Positions 1 to 6,221 of a DNA stretch of 9,668 nucleotides are shown one piece after another. The translations under genes were made by a program, and so were the position numbers. Numbering within the stretch: position 1 is the first letter of the stretch; each line of letters opens with the position of its first letter. This stretch comes from an uncultured Brachyspira sp. GTDB taxonomy: Bacteria; Spirochaetota; Brachyspiria; Brachyspirales; Brachyspiraceae. The notes beneath the pieces are model-generated. The model worked only from the letters and a program-made list of their open reading frames with translations. It was not told the DNA's origin and searched no databases. Where the stretch lies: positions 1 through 9,668 of the forward strand of contig CAKVCJ010000055.1 in NCBI GenBank assembly GCA_934725655.1, read 5' to 3'.

Positions 1-157
1 GTAAATTTAAATCTAATCTTGGCTCAAAAACCCCGCCTGTTAAATCAGTAAAACTGTCGGCAACTCCAAATTTTCCAGCAAAACCTAATTCAAAAGCAGG
101 AAATAGCATACTTGAAAAAATAAATATAAAAGAAATTATAAATATTTTTAATTTCAT
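1..157 (-). CDS. Exported protein, N-terminal fragment (unknown function)
   Basis: Only the first 52 codons are in the window; the gene continues past the left edge. Read leftward from ATG at 157-155, the protein opens MKLKIFIISFIFIFSSMLF and then has PAFELGFAGKFG. This is a short positive N-terminus, a hydrophobic stretch of about 15 residues and a plausible signal peptidase I site near residue 21. There is no lipobox cysteine. The mature start is rich in Gly and aromatic residues (LGFAGKFG, later GGVFEPRLDLNL), as in outer-membrane beta-barrel strands, so a surface or periplasmic protein is a fair inference but cannot be proved from 30 residues. The start is supported by an AGGAG Shine-Dalgarno site at 165-169 on the minus strand, 7 bases upstream, and by a strong promoter further out. 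It is transcribed away from all other genes in the window. Confidence 0.75.
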   Translation of the reverse strand, partial: MKLKIFIISFIFIFSSMLFPAFELGFAGKFGVADSFTDLTGGVFEPRLDLNL

Positions 158-190
158 TTTTATTCTCCTAATATATTTTTTATGGGATAT

Positions 191-219
191 ATTATATAAT
201 TTTTATATAAAAATATCAA
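191..219 (-). promoter_or_regulatory. Sigma70-type promoter for the leftward exported-protein gene
   Basis: On the minus strand TTGATA (219-214) and TATAAT (196-191) are separated by 17 bases. This is close to the sigma70 consensus and lies about 34 bases upstream of the ATG at 157. Transcription would start near 184. Confidence 0.65.
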
Positions 220-240
220 CAAAAAGTTGCAAAAACGCAT

Positions 241-314
241 ATACTATAGCTAATGTTTTAGGAATATATATTAAGATAATACCAACATTTTAAGCTAAAC
301 AATGCAGTCTTTTT
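241..314 (+). repeat. Direct repeat, left copy (~67-74 bp)
   Basis: The stretch beginning ATACTATAGCTAAT and ending near AATGCAGT recurs at 594-668. Over about 67 aligned positions I count four substitutions and one single-base indel. The two copies flank the GC-rich core at 315-593. The repeat unit itself is AT-rich and non-coding. Its first bases (TACTATAGC) also occur, inverted, at 4053-4061 at the edge of the second GC-rich element, so they appear to be an end module of the repeat family. Confidence 0.85.
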
Positions 315-593
315 GGTTCTTTGTGGCACGCCGCAAGGGCACTTCCTACGGTCGCACCGAATAGGTGCCTTGCCGCAGGCACGCAGAGCGTCGGCAAAAG
401 AACTGGGGGTGTGTACCCTAATGGTACGCTTCGCAGGTGGCTAGTCCCCAAAAGCAACAAGAACATAAAAAATATTTTTGGTAAACTTAAAAGTTTTCAA
501 ACATATAATAAGTTTTTTTATTCAGCTTTTTTTATTCAACTTTTCCCGCCGCAAAAAGTTTTCGCCCTTCGGGCACGCTTCGCGAAAGTGCAA
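315..593. repeat. GC-rich hairpin-rich repeat core, copy A
   Basis: This block is conspicuously GC-rich against its AT-rich surroundings. Bases 355-481 match the reverse complement of 4122-4247, with long identical runs such as GCACGCAGAGCGTCGGCAAA. Visible hairpins are GTGCCT/AGGCAC (365-370 with 377-382), CACC/GGTG (355-358 with 364-367, an alternative fold), GTACC/GGTAC around 411-425, and AACTTTT/AAAAGTT (538-544 with 554-560). Two GCTTCGC modules lie at 428-434 and 577-583. A 93-codon open frame (321-602) crosses the block but has no ribosome-binding site and no recognisable domain. I see no gene in 158-798; the space is this repeat plus two promoters. Confidence 0.8.
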
Positions 594-668
594 ATACTAT
601 AGCTAATATCTTATGAATATATAATAAGATAATACCAACATTTTAAGCTAAAAATGCAGTTCTTTTTT
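594..668 (+). repeat. Direct repeat, right copy (~67-74 bp)
   Basis: This is the second copy of the 241-314 repeat, at a spacing of 353 bases. It is preceded by GCAAAAAGTT, a phrase that also precedes the left copy (222-232 region), so the true repeated unit may be longer and the whole block may be a partial tandem duplication of a unit of about 353 bp. Confidence 0.85.
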
Positions 669-732
669 CTTTTATACCAATATAAAGAAGTGGAGCGATT
701 ATCCAATACACTATAATAACAAAAATATCAAA

Positions 733-761
733 TTGACAAAACCTAATCACTTTAGTATAAT
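733..761 (+). promoter_or_regulatory. Sigma70 promoter of the YkgJ-like / radical-SAM-like / Nudix operon
   Basis: TTGACA (733-738) and TATAAT (756-761), both perfect consensus hexamers, are separated by an optimal 17 bases. Transcription would start near 768, about 30 bases before the first gene. Confidence 0.8.
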
Positions 762-798
762 TAAATGATTGTTTTATTTTTTATAAGGTGATTTATTG

Positions 799-1221
799 AT
801 GAAAGTTATACCGTCTGATAAAATTTTTAAAGATAGAAAAGAGAAAGTTACAGATAAATTATGTGCAGATTGTAATTCTTTATGCTGTCATGATTTGGTG
901 ATGGAAATATCTAAACCTAAAAATGAAGAAGAATTAAAAACTTTGAAATGGTATCTTTATTTTAAGCATTCATTTATATTTATATATCAGGATACTTGGT
1001 ACCATATGATAAGAAGTGAGTGCAGATATTTAGATAAAAAAACTTATTTGTGCAAAAATTATGAGAATAGGCATGATATATGTACTAAGCATAGTCCGCC
1101 TAAATGTGAGAGATATGAAGAGTGGTATGATGTAATATTTGATGACCAGTATGAATTAGAAAAATATGTTTATGAGAATAAAATAATTAAAAAGAAATCT
1201 TCTAAATCTCCTAAAAAATAG
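799..1221 (+). CDS. YkgJ-family-like cysteine-cluster protein (putative Zn/Fe-binding)
   Basis: A 140-residue cytoplasmic protein with no signal peptide or membrane segment. Near the N-terminus is CADCNSLCC (Cys22, 25, 29, 30), the CxxCxxxCC cluster of the YkgJ family, which is annotated as zinc- or iron-chelating but lacks a well-defined biochemical role. Four further cysteines follow at 75, 85, 95 and 103, in a C-terminal pattern of the type ECRYL...LCKNYENR..IC...PPKC that also fits the family. The tail is very basic (KKKSSKSPKK). A TTG three bases upstream is in frame, but the ATG at 799 sits 8 bases from the AAGGTG Shine-Dalgarno (785-790), so I prefer ATG. It is first in a probable operon, with 32 bases to the next gene and no terminator between. 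The family call is fairly secure; the function is unknown. Confidence 0.8.
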   Translation: MKVIPSDKIFKDRKEKVTDKLCADCNSLCCHDLVMEISKPKNEEELKTLKWYLYFKHSFIFIYQDTWYHMIRSECRYLDKKTYLCKNYENRHDICTKHSPPKCERYEEWYDVIFDDQYELEKYVYENKIIKKKSSKSPKK

Positions 1222-1253
1222 CTAAAAAAGTAAAATAAAAAAATATATAAACA

Positions 1254-2714
1254 ATGAAAAAAGAAAAAATTGATAGAGTATGTATAACATATCCTCCTTT
1301 TGAATATAATAAAGGTTTTCCATTAATGTCTTTAAATAGGCAATTTCAATGGGTGAGGAATTTTACTGCTAATTACCCAATACTTCCTGCCTATGCTGCT
1401 ACTTTATTAAAAAATAACGGCTATGATGTTTTTTTTATAGATACTGTTGCAAGAAAGATGGATATAATAGATTGGCTTATACAGATAGACAAAATAAATC
1501 CGCAATTAATATTTTTTGAAGCTACTACTGCTACCATAAATTATACTTGGGATACTATTGATGCTATTAAAGATAAATATAAAAATGCTTATATAGTTTT
1601 AGCAGGCGACCATGTTACAGCATTGCCTGAAGAGAGTTTTGATAAATCTAAAGTAGATTTTGTCATTACAGGCGGTGATTATGATATACTACTTTTAAGT
1701 ATTGTAAATTATATTAATAATGGTGAAAAATTAAAAGAGGGTATATATTATAGAACATCTCAAGGAAATATTAGAAATACTGGCAAATGTAAACTTGATT
1801 ATCCTTTAGATAGGCTTCCATTTATAGACAGAAATCTCACTAATTGGAAATTGTATTCCAAAGAAAATGAATATTATAAAAAAACTCCAGCTACGTTTAT
1901 TATGTCTGGAAGGGGTTCTGTTTTTACTAATTATAATTGTTCTGCTTCTAATATACTATTTAATAATGTTAGACTAAGAAACCCTATTAATGTTGTTGAT
2001 GAAATAGAATATTTATATAAAAGGTATGGTATAAGAGAGTTTGTTGATGTTACAGTATCTTTTCCTATGGGAGAATGGCTTTCACTTTTTTGTCAAACTA
2101 TGATAGAGAGAAAATTAAATAAAAAAGTTTATATTGATTGTTATATGTATTTTACGGATTTGGATTATCATTATTATAAAATGATGATAAAAGCTGGATT
2201 TAAAACATTAATTGTAACTTTTCCTTCTGCTAATACTAAAACTTTAGAAAAACTTTTTCCTTCGCATATAAACATAGATTCTATTATTGAGTCTATTAAA
2301 ATGGCAAGAAAGGCTGGATTATTTATAGATATGATGGTAAAAATTGGATATCCTTGGGAGAGTGAAGATGATATCATATCTACTTTTAATATAATCAAAT
2401 ATTTAATGACTAATGGTTATATTAATACAATGAATACTTCAATTTTTGTTCCATATCCAGGTACTAATATATTTAATTATTGCAAAGAGAATAATTATAT
2501 CAATACTGACAATTGGTTTGAATATGATATGCGCAGCAGTGTGATGAAATTGGAAGTTGATGATATTTTTAAGTATGTGGAATATTTTTATAATTTATCT
2601 TTTAATCCTATGTATATTTTGCATAAAATTTTAAGCATTAGAGATATATACGATATTAGGCATCATATAAACTCTTTTAGAAACATAATATCATCGTATA
2701 TCAATAGGGAGTAA
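1254..2714 (+). CDS. B12-binding-domain / radical-SAM-like protein with degenerate cluster motif
   Basis: A 486-residue protein built like the cobalamin-binding radical SAM family (BchE/HpnJ-like). The N-terminal half (about 1-150) looks like a B12-binding Rossmann domain, with a YPILPAYAATLLKNNGYDV segment (41-59) and AGDHVTALPEE (117-127). The radical SAM barrel should span about 210-430, and IGYPWESEDD (364-373) matches the usual G-x-P-x-E-[ST] motif. The hallmark CxxxCxxC is not intact: the region reads GRGSVFTNYNCSAS, with Ser222 and Ser232 where the first and third cysteines belong, three extra residues, and only Cys229 left. The usual GxES segment also reads TFPSA (322-326). The reading frame is otherwise open throughout. 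I infer a homologue that cannot bind a normal [4Fe-4S] cluster, so either a non-catalytic or a repurposed protein. The ATG start has no strong Shine-Dalgarno. It lies between the Cys-cluster gene and the Nudix gene. Confidence 0.8.
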   Translation: MKKEKIDRVCITYPPFEYNKGFPLMSLNRQFQWVRNFTANYPILPAYAATLLKNNGYDVFFIDTVARKMDIIDWLIQIDKINPQLIFFEATTATINYTWDTIDAIKDKYKNAYIVLAGDHVTALPEESFDKSKVDFVITGGDYDILLLSIVNYINNGEKLKEGIYYRTSQGNIRNTGKCKLDYPLDRLPFIDRNLTNWKLYSKENEYYKKTPATFIMSGRGSVFTNYNCSASNILFNNVRLRNPINVVDEIEYLYKRYGIREFVDVTVSFPMGEWLSLFCQTMIERKLNKKVYIDCYMYFTDLDYHYYKMMIKAGFKTLIVTFPSANTKTLEKLFPSHINIDSIIESIKMARKAGLFIDMMVKIGYPWESEDDIISTFNIIKYLMTNGYINTMNTSIFVPYPGTNIFNYCKENNYINTDNWFEYDMRSSVMKLEVDDIFKYVEYFYNLSFNPMYILHKILSIRDIYDIRHHINSFRNIISSYINRE

Positions 2715-2733
2715 TAAAATAATTAAAAAAATT

Positions 2734-3228
2734 ATGGCTGAGATTTGGGATATTTATGATATAAACAAAAACAAAAAAAATAAGTTTCATAAAAGAGGTG
2801 TTCCTTTAGATAAAGGTGATTATCATATAGTTATACATTCTTGGGTAGTTAATAGTAATGATGAGGTGATATTAACTAAGAGGCATAGCAGCAAAAAGAT
2901 ATGTCCTAATATGTGGGAATGTACTGAGGGTTCTATAGTTGCGGGCGAGAGCAGTGTAGAGGGGGCTGTTAGGGAACTAAAAGAAGAGATTGGATTATCT
3001 TTTGAAATTGCTGAGGCTATATTTTTTACTTCTTTTGTACTTGATTTTTCTAACACTATAATTGATTCTTACTTTTTTAAAAGAGATGTTGATATAAATG
3101 ATTTAGTATTGCAAGAAAATGAGATTAGTGAGGCGAAAATTGTTAATGAAAAAGTTTATAGAGAGATGTGTAAAAATGGGGAGATTGTTGAGTCTTTGAG
3201 ATATTTTTATGATTTGTATAAAAAATAG
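2734..3228 (+). CDS. NUDIX hydrolase, isopentenyl-isomerase-like type
   Basis: A 164-residue cytoplasmic protein with a perfect Nudix box at residues 66-88: Gly66, Glu72, Arg80-Glu81, Glu84-Glu85 and Gly87 in the GX5EX7REUXEEXGU spacing. These are the Mg2+ and diphosphate-binding residues. The N-terminus (EIWDIYDINKN, then HKRGVPLDKGDYHIVIHSWV) resembles the Nudix subgroup related to isopentenyl-diphosphate isomerase and the YfcD-type proteins. Family members hydrolyse nucleoside diphosphates linked to another moiety, or isomerise IPP; the substrate here cannot be read from the sequence. The ATG lies 19 bases after the preceding stop with only a weak ribosome-binding site (GGGAG at 2707-2711, rather distant), which suggests co-transcription with the radical-SAM-like gene. 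An AT-rich hairpin with a T-tract follows. Confidence 0.88.
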   Translation: MAEIWDIYDINKNKKNKFHKRGVPLDKGDYHIVIHSWVVNSNDEVILTKRHSSKKICPNMWECTEGSIVAGESSVEGAVRELKEEIGLSFEIAEAIFFTSFVLDFSNTIIDSYFFKRDVDINDLVLQENEISEAKIVNEKVYREMCKNGEIVESLRYFYDLYKK

Positions 3229-3231
3229 TAT

Positions 3232-3254
3232 AAAAATTATTCTAATTTTTTTTT
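3232..3254 (+). terminator. Possible weak intrinsic terminator after the Nudix gene
   Basis: AAAAATTA (3232-3239) pairs with TAATTTTT (3243-3250) across a 3-base loop, and the T-run continues to 3254. The stem is all A/T, so it would be weak. Its position just after the stop codon and before a new promoter fits a transcription boundary. Confidence 0.35.
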
Positions 3255-3257
3255 AGA

Positions 3258-3285
3258 TTGAAAAAAAGAATTTATATGTTATAAT
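3258..3285 (+). promoter_or_regulatory. Sigma70-type promoter of scpB
   Basis: TTGAAA (3258-3263) and TATAAT (3280-3285) are separated by 16 bases. Transcription would begin near 3291, about 30 bases before the scpB ATG. This separates scpB from the upstream operon. Confidence 0.6.
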
Positions 3286-3320
3286 AACGAAAAATTAAAA
3301 ATGAAAAAGGATTTTCTTAA

Positions 3321-3953
3321 ATGAGTTTAGAAGAATTATCTAATCAAGATACTATTGAAACTAATAACAATGAAGTGAAAGCAGAAAGTAATTTTACAAT
3401 AGATGAAAATGTATTAGAGAATCAGGAAGAACTTGAGAGAGTATTAGAGGCTGTGATATATGTAGAGGGTACGGTTTCTATATCTCGATTAAGAAATCTT
3501 TTTAAATGTGAAAATACTGATATAAGAAATTATATAGAAAATATTAACAATAGATATAAAAGTGTAGGAAGTGCTATAGAGATATTAGAGATTGGCGATA
3601 GTGTGATGATGACTATAATACCTTCTACATTTGGCACTTTATCAGCAATATATGACAGAAAACGTAAGAAGAAAATATCAAAAGCTATGCTTCAAACACT
3701 TTCTATCATAGCTTATAAACAGCCTCTTACAAAAGCAGAGATTGATGATATAAGACAAAGCGATAGTTCTTATCATCTTAGAATGCTTATGGAAGATGGT
3801 TTTATAGCTTGGAAAGGCAGAAAAGATTATCTTGATAAAAGACAAACATACGGAACAACAGATAAATTCTTAATGCATTTTGGTATAAACAGTTTAGATG
3901 ATTTACCAAAATTGAGAGAATTAAAAGATTTAGAGTTCAACAGAAACGACTAA
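3321..3953 (+). CDS. scpB: ScpB, segregation and condensation protein B
   Basis: A 210-residue cytoplasmic protein. ScpB is the winged-helix (kite) subunit that dimerises, binds ScpA and regulates the SMC condensin in chromosome compaction and segregation. Recognition rests on the conserved C-terminal winged helix: LSIIAYKQPLTKAEID (127-142), GRKD (166-169), YGTTDKFL (177-184) and SLDDLP (191-196). The first winged helix lies at about 36-115, starting LERVLEAVIYVEG. An acidic, low-complexity N-terminal extension of about 30 residues makes the protein slightly longer than many family members. The ATG at 3321 follows an AAAAGG Shine-Dalgarno (3305-3310). scpA is not next to it here, unlike the common scpA-scpB order. 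Downstream is a GC-rich repeat rather than another gene of the pathway. Confidence 0.95.
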   Translation: MSLEELSNQDTIETNNNEVKAESNFTIDENVLENQEELERVLEAVIYVEGTVSISRLRNLFKCENTDIRNYIENINNRYKSVGSAIEILEIGDSVMMTIIPSTFGTLSAIYDRKRKKKISKAMLQTLSIIAYKQPLTKAEIDDIRQSDSSYHLRMLMEDGFIAWKGRKDYLDKRQTYGTTDKFLMHFGINSLDDLPKLRELKDLEFNRND

Positions 3954-3960
3954 AAATAAT

Positions 3961-3976
3961 CCATATTTTTGTATGG
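3961..3976 (+). other. Small hairpin just after scpB
   Basis: CCATA (3961-3965) and TATGG (3972-3976) form a 5-bp stem over a 6-base loop, 8 bases after the scpB stop codon. It is followed by TTTCGCGAAGGG, which belongs to the repeat family, not by a clean T-tract. It may be a weak 3'-end structure, but I cannot call it a terminator with confidence. Confidence 0.3.
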
Positions 3977-4052
3977 GTTTCGCGAAGGGCGGAATTTTAG
4001 TATAAAATACAAATATTATTTTATACTTAATACATATTCCAAAACATACAAC

Positions 4053-4298
4053 GCTATAGTACTTGTACTTTTTGCAACTTTTTGCTGCGGGAAAAAGTTG
4101 ATAGAAATTATTATTTAATATCCAAAAATATTTTTTTAATTTTTTGTTCGTGGTGGCTTTGCCCCCTGCGAAGCGTGCCCTTAGGGTACACGCCCCCAGC
4201 TCTTTTGCCGACGCTCTGCGTGCCGTAGGCAAGGCACCTACTCGGTATTGCTATAAAAGGACCTTATATCCTACGGATACGCTTCGCGAAGAACTGCA
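4053..4298. repeat. GC-rich hairpin-rich repeat, copy B (inverted relative to copy A)
   Basis: The reverse complement of this block carries the same modules in the same order as copy A: TGCAGTTC, a GCTTCGCGAAG palindrome, CCGAGTAGGTGCC, GCACGCAGAGCGTCGGCAAA, GTACCCTAAGGGCACG, AAATATTTTTGG, the CAACTTTTT/AAAAAGTTG hairpin, and TACTATAGC. The best-matching part is 4122-4247 against 355-481. Internal stems include GTGCC/GGCAC (4220-4224 with 4233-4237). Open frames cross it on both strands (minus 4232-3930, plus 4144-4335) but neither has a ribosome-binding site or a domain, and the minus frame overlaps the scpB 3' end. The gap 3954-4639 holds no convincing gene. Confidence 0.8.
4075..4100. repeat. 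Perfect 9-bp inverted repeat within copy B
   Basis: CAACTTTTT (4075-4083) and AAAAAGTTG (4092-4100) flank an 8-base loop, GCTGCGGG. The equivalent hairpin in copy A (538-560) is kept with a 7-bp stem and a GC-rich loop. Because each arm is an A- or T-run, it could act as a weak bidirectional terminator; that role is inference. Confidence 0.6.
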
Positions 4299-4338
4299 AT
4301 TTTATTATAAATTTTATAATTTAATTGTACATTAAAAT

Positions 4339-4521
4339 GCATTCCCCCGCACGACTAAGAAGTTATAATTAAAGCATAGCATTACCATGCTGAAAACTAA
4401 TATGGAGAATACTTCAAAGAAAAAAATCATTGTGAATAAAAAAGCACTCCTCCGCACGCGTAGAAGGTTATGATTAAAACAGAGTATTGTCGTGCGGCAA
4501 GCCGCCGACCGTAGGGAGTGC
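4339..4521. repeat. Tandem structured repeat unit (two copies) between scpB and xylB
   Basis: A 38-bp segment at 4339-4376 recurs at 4444-4481 (29 of 38 identical, including CCGCACG), a period of 105 bases. The second unit is closed into a compact fold: GCACTCC (4444-4450) pairs with GGAGTGC (4515-4521), CCGCACG (4452-4458) pairs with CGTGCGG (4491-4497), and a GCGGC-AA-GCCGC palindrome lies at 4494-4505. The 16 bases at 4506-4521 match, inverted, 339-354 of copy A with one mismatch, linking it to the same modular repeat family. On the minus strand both units read as a repeated peptide motif of the type CFNxN..xVRxxAF, with no start signal or known domain. Confidence 0.65.
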
Positions 4522-4597
4522 ACAGCTAGGCGAGTAGTGGTACAGCTCGTACGCGGGAAAAAGAACAACAAAAAATTTATAAAAAATTATTATTTTA

Positions 4598-4606
4598 TGA
4601 TATACT
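4598..4606 (+). promoter_or_regulatory. Extended -10 promoter of xylB
   Basis: TGATATACT is an extended -10 (TGn followed by TATACT at 4601-4606), about 34 bases upstream of the xylB ATG. No good -35 hexamer is visible; TTTATA (4576-4581) or TTATAA (4577-4582) would be poor ones. The extended TG may compensate. Confidence 0.45.
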
Positions 4607-4639
4607 AAAAACATACATAATATTTTGTAGGATAAAATT

Positions 4640-6145
4640 ATGGATTGTTTTGTTGGAATAGATTTAGGAACTTCATCTGTAAAAACTTTGATAATATCTC
4701 AAAATGCAGAAATACTTTCTATTTCCCAAAAAGATTATAATTTTGACACTCCATATTTAAATTGGGCAGAACAAGATGTTGATATGTGGTGGAATGCTAC
4801 AGTTGTTACAATAAAAGATGCACTACATCAATTAAAATCAAAATATAATAATGCTGTAATTAAGGGTATAAGTTTCTCAGGACAGATGCATGGGCTTGTA
4901 GCTTTAGATAAGAATGGAAATGCTGTTAGAAAATCAATAATATGGTGTGATAGCAGAACATCTAATGAAGTAAATTATATAAATGAAAAAATAGGCAAAG
5001 ATAATATAATAAAAATTACTCATAGTCCATTAGCAGCAGGATTTCAAATAGCATCACTTTTGTGGATAAAAAATAATGAAAAGCACAATTATGATAAAAT
5101 ATATAAAGTGATATTGCCTAAGGATTATATAAGATACAAACTTACTGGCATAATAGCTACCGATATAACAGATGCAGCTTCTACTTGTGCTTTTGATGCA
5201 AATAAAAATAAATGGTCTTACGAGATAATAAAAAAACTTGATATAAGAAGTGATATATTTCCAGATGTATATTATCCTAATGAGGTAGCGGGAAAAGTTA
5301 CTAAAGAATCATCAAAAGAGACAGGGTTAGATGAAGGCATTAATGTAATGTATGGCGGAGCAGATCAAGCGATGCAGGCTATAGGAAATGGAATTATAGA
5401 AACCTCTACTGCATCAATAACTATAGGCACAGGCGGACAAATTTTTATGCCTATAAATAAAGCAGTATATAACAACAACTCTCATACATTTAATTTTGTA
5501 ATGCCAAATACTTGGTATTATTTAGGGGCGGCATTATCATCTGGCTTAGCTTTGAAATGGGCTAAAAATAATTTTTGTAGTAATGAAGAATCGTTTTTTA
5601 ATATAGATTTGAATGCTTAAAAAATAGCAGCAGGGTGTGAAGGTTTAATATTTCTTCCATATTTAGCTGGCGAGAGAACGCCTCATATGAATAGCGATGC
5701 TTCTGCTATGTTTTTGGGATTAACATTAAAGCATAGTAAATATCATATTTTAAAATCTATAATGGAAGGAGTTGTATATTCATTAAAAGATTGTTTTTCA
5801 ATATTAACAGATGATATGCATTTTGAATGTGATAAGCTAATAGCATCTGGGGGTGGTTCTCACAGTAAATTATGGCTTCAGATACAGGCTGATATATTAG
5901 ATAAAGAAATATATGTTTCTAAAACAAAAGAACAGGCTACTTTAGGTGCTGCTATAACTGCGATTGTTGGAAGCGGAATATATAGTGAATATAAAGAAGC
6001 TATAAAAGAATTAATAAACTATGATGATAAACCAATAATACCTATAAAAGAAAATGTAAAAATATATTCAGAGTATTATCAAATATTTAAAGAGGCTTAT
6101 AGAGTAAATAAAGATTTAATGTCATCGATTAGAAATATAGTATAA
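4640..6145 (+). pseudogene. xylB: Xylulokinase, interrupted by one in-frame TAA at codon 327
   Basis: FGGY-family sugar kinase that phosphorylates D-xylulose to xylulose 5-phosphate with ATP, feeding the pentose phosphate pathway. Motifs are in order: phosphate-binding GIDLGTSSVKT (6-16), sugar-binding SGQMHGLVALD (80-90), catalytic Asp242 in YGGADQAMQA, and ITIGTGGQ (260-267). The frame then meets TAA at 5618-5620 (...IDLNA-stop-KIAAGCEGL), and the same frame continues with LPYLAGERTPHMN and the ATP-site segment ASGGGSHSKLW (about 402-412) to a normal stop at 6143-6145. The total of 501 codons equals a full-length XylB, so this is one nonsense codon, not a frameshift or deletion. The first fragment (326 aa) lacks the C-terminal ATP-binding part and should be inactive; the second has no clear start site. 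The start has an AGGAT Shine-Dalgarno 6 bases upstream. No other xylose genes are adjacent. Confidence 0.92.
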
Positions 6146-6161
6146 TAAATTATTTTATTAT
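6142..6161 (+). terminator. Possible weak AT-only hairpin at the xylB 3' end
   Basis: ATAATAAA (6142-6149) and TTTATTAT (6154-6161) form an 8-bp A/T stem with a 4-base loop overlapping the xylB stop codon. The nearest T-run (6170-6175) is about 9 bases further on, so terminator function is doubtful. Confidence 0.25.
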
Positions 6162-6221
6162 ATTTAGAATTTTTTCTATAATCTAAAATATCAAAAATAC
6201 AAACTCATTATAGAAGATATA

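Noticed and set aside
321..602. 93-codon open frame on the plus strand
   Set aside because: It lies across the GC-rich repeat core, has no ribosome-binding site and no domain, and its sequence changes in step with the DNA repeat instead of behaving as a gene.
3301..3324. Seven-codon upstream frame (MKKDFLK) overlapping the scpB start
   Set aside because: It lacks its own ribosome-binding site; its AAAAGG is simply the scpB Shine-Dalgarno, and short frames like this are common by chance.
3930..4335. Open frames on both strands (minus 4232-3930, plus 4144-4335)
   Set aside because: Both follow repeat copy B; the minus one also overlaps the end of scpB. Neither has a start signal or a recognisable protein.
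4444..4521. Possible tRNA (78 bases, 7-bp closing stem)
   Set aside because: No T-loop sequence, no D-loop GG, no anticodon arm of the right size on either strand.
4332..4571. 79-codon minus-strand frame
   Set aside because: Falls in the tandem structured repeat with no Shine-Dalgarno. Kept only as a low-interest finding because the frame stays open over both units.
5590..5640. Frameshift as the cause of the xylB break
   Set aside because: Both halves are in the same reading frame and the homology is continuous across the TAA, so it is a substitution to a stop codon.
6174..6215. TTCTATAAT / ATTATAGAA inverted repeat with a 24-base loop between xylB and the R-M promoter
   Set aside because: Arms are nearly all A/T, the loop is long, and it overlaps no promoter element; expected by chance in this composition.
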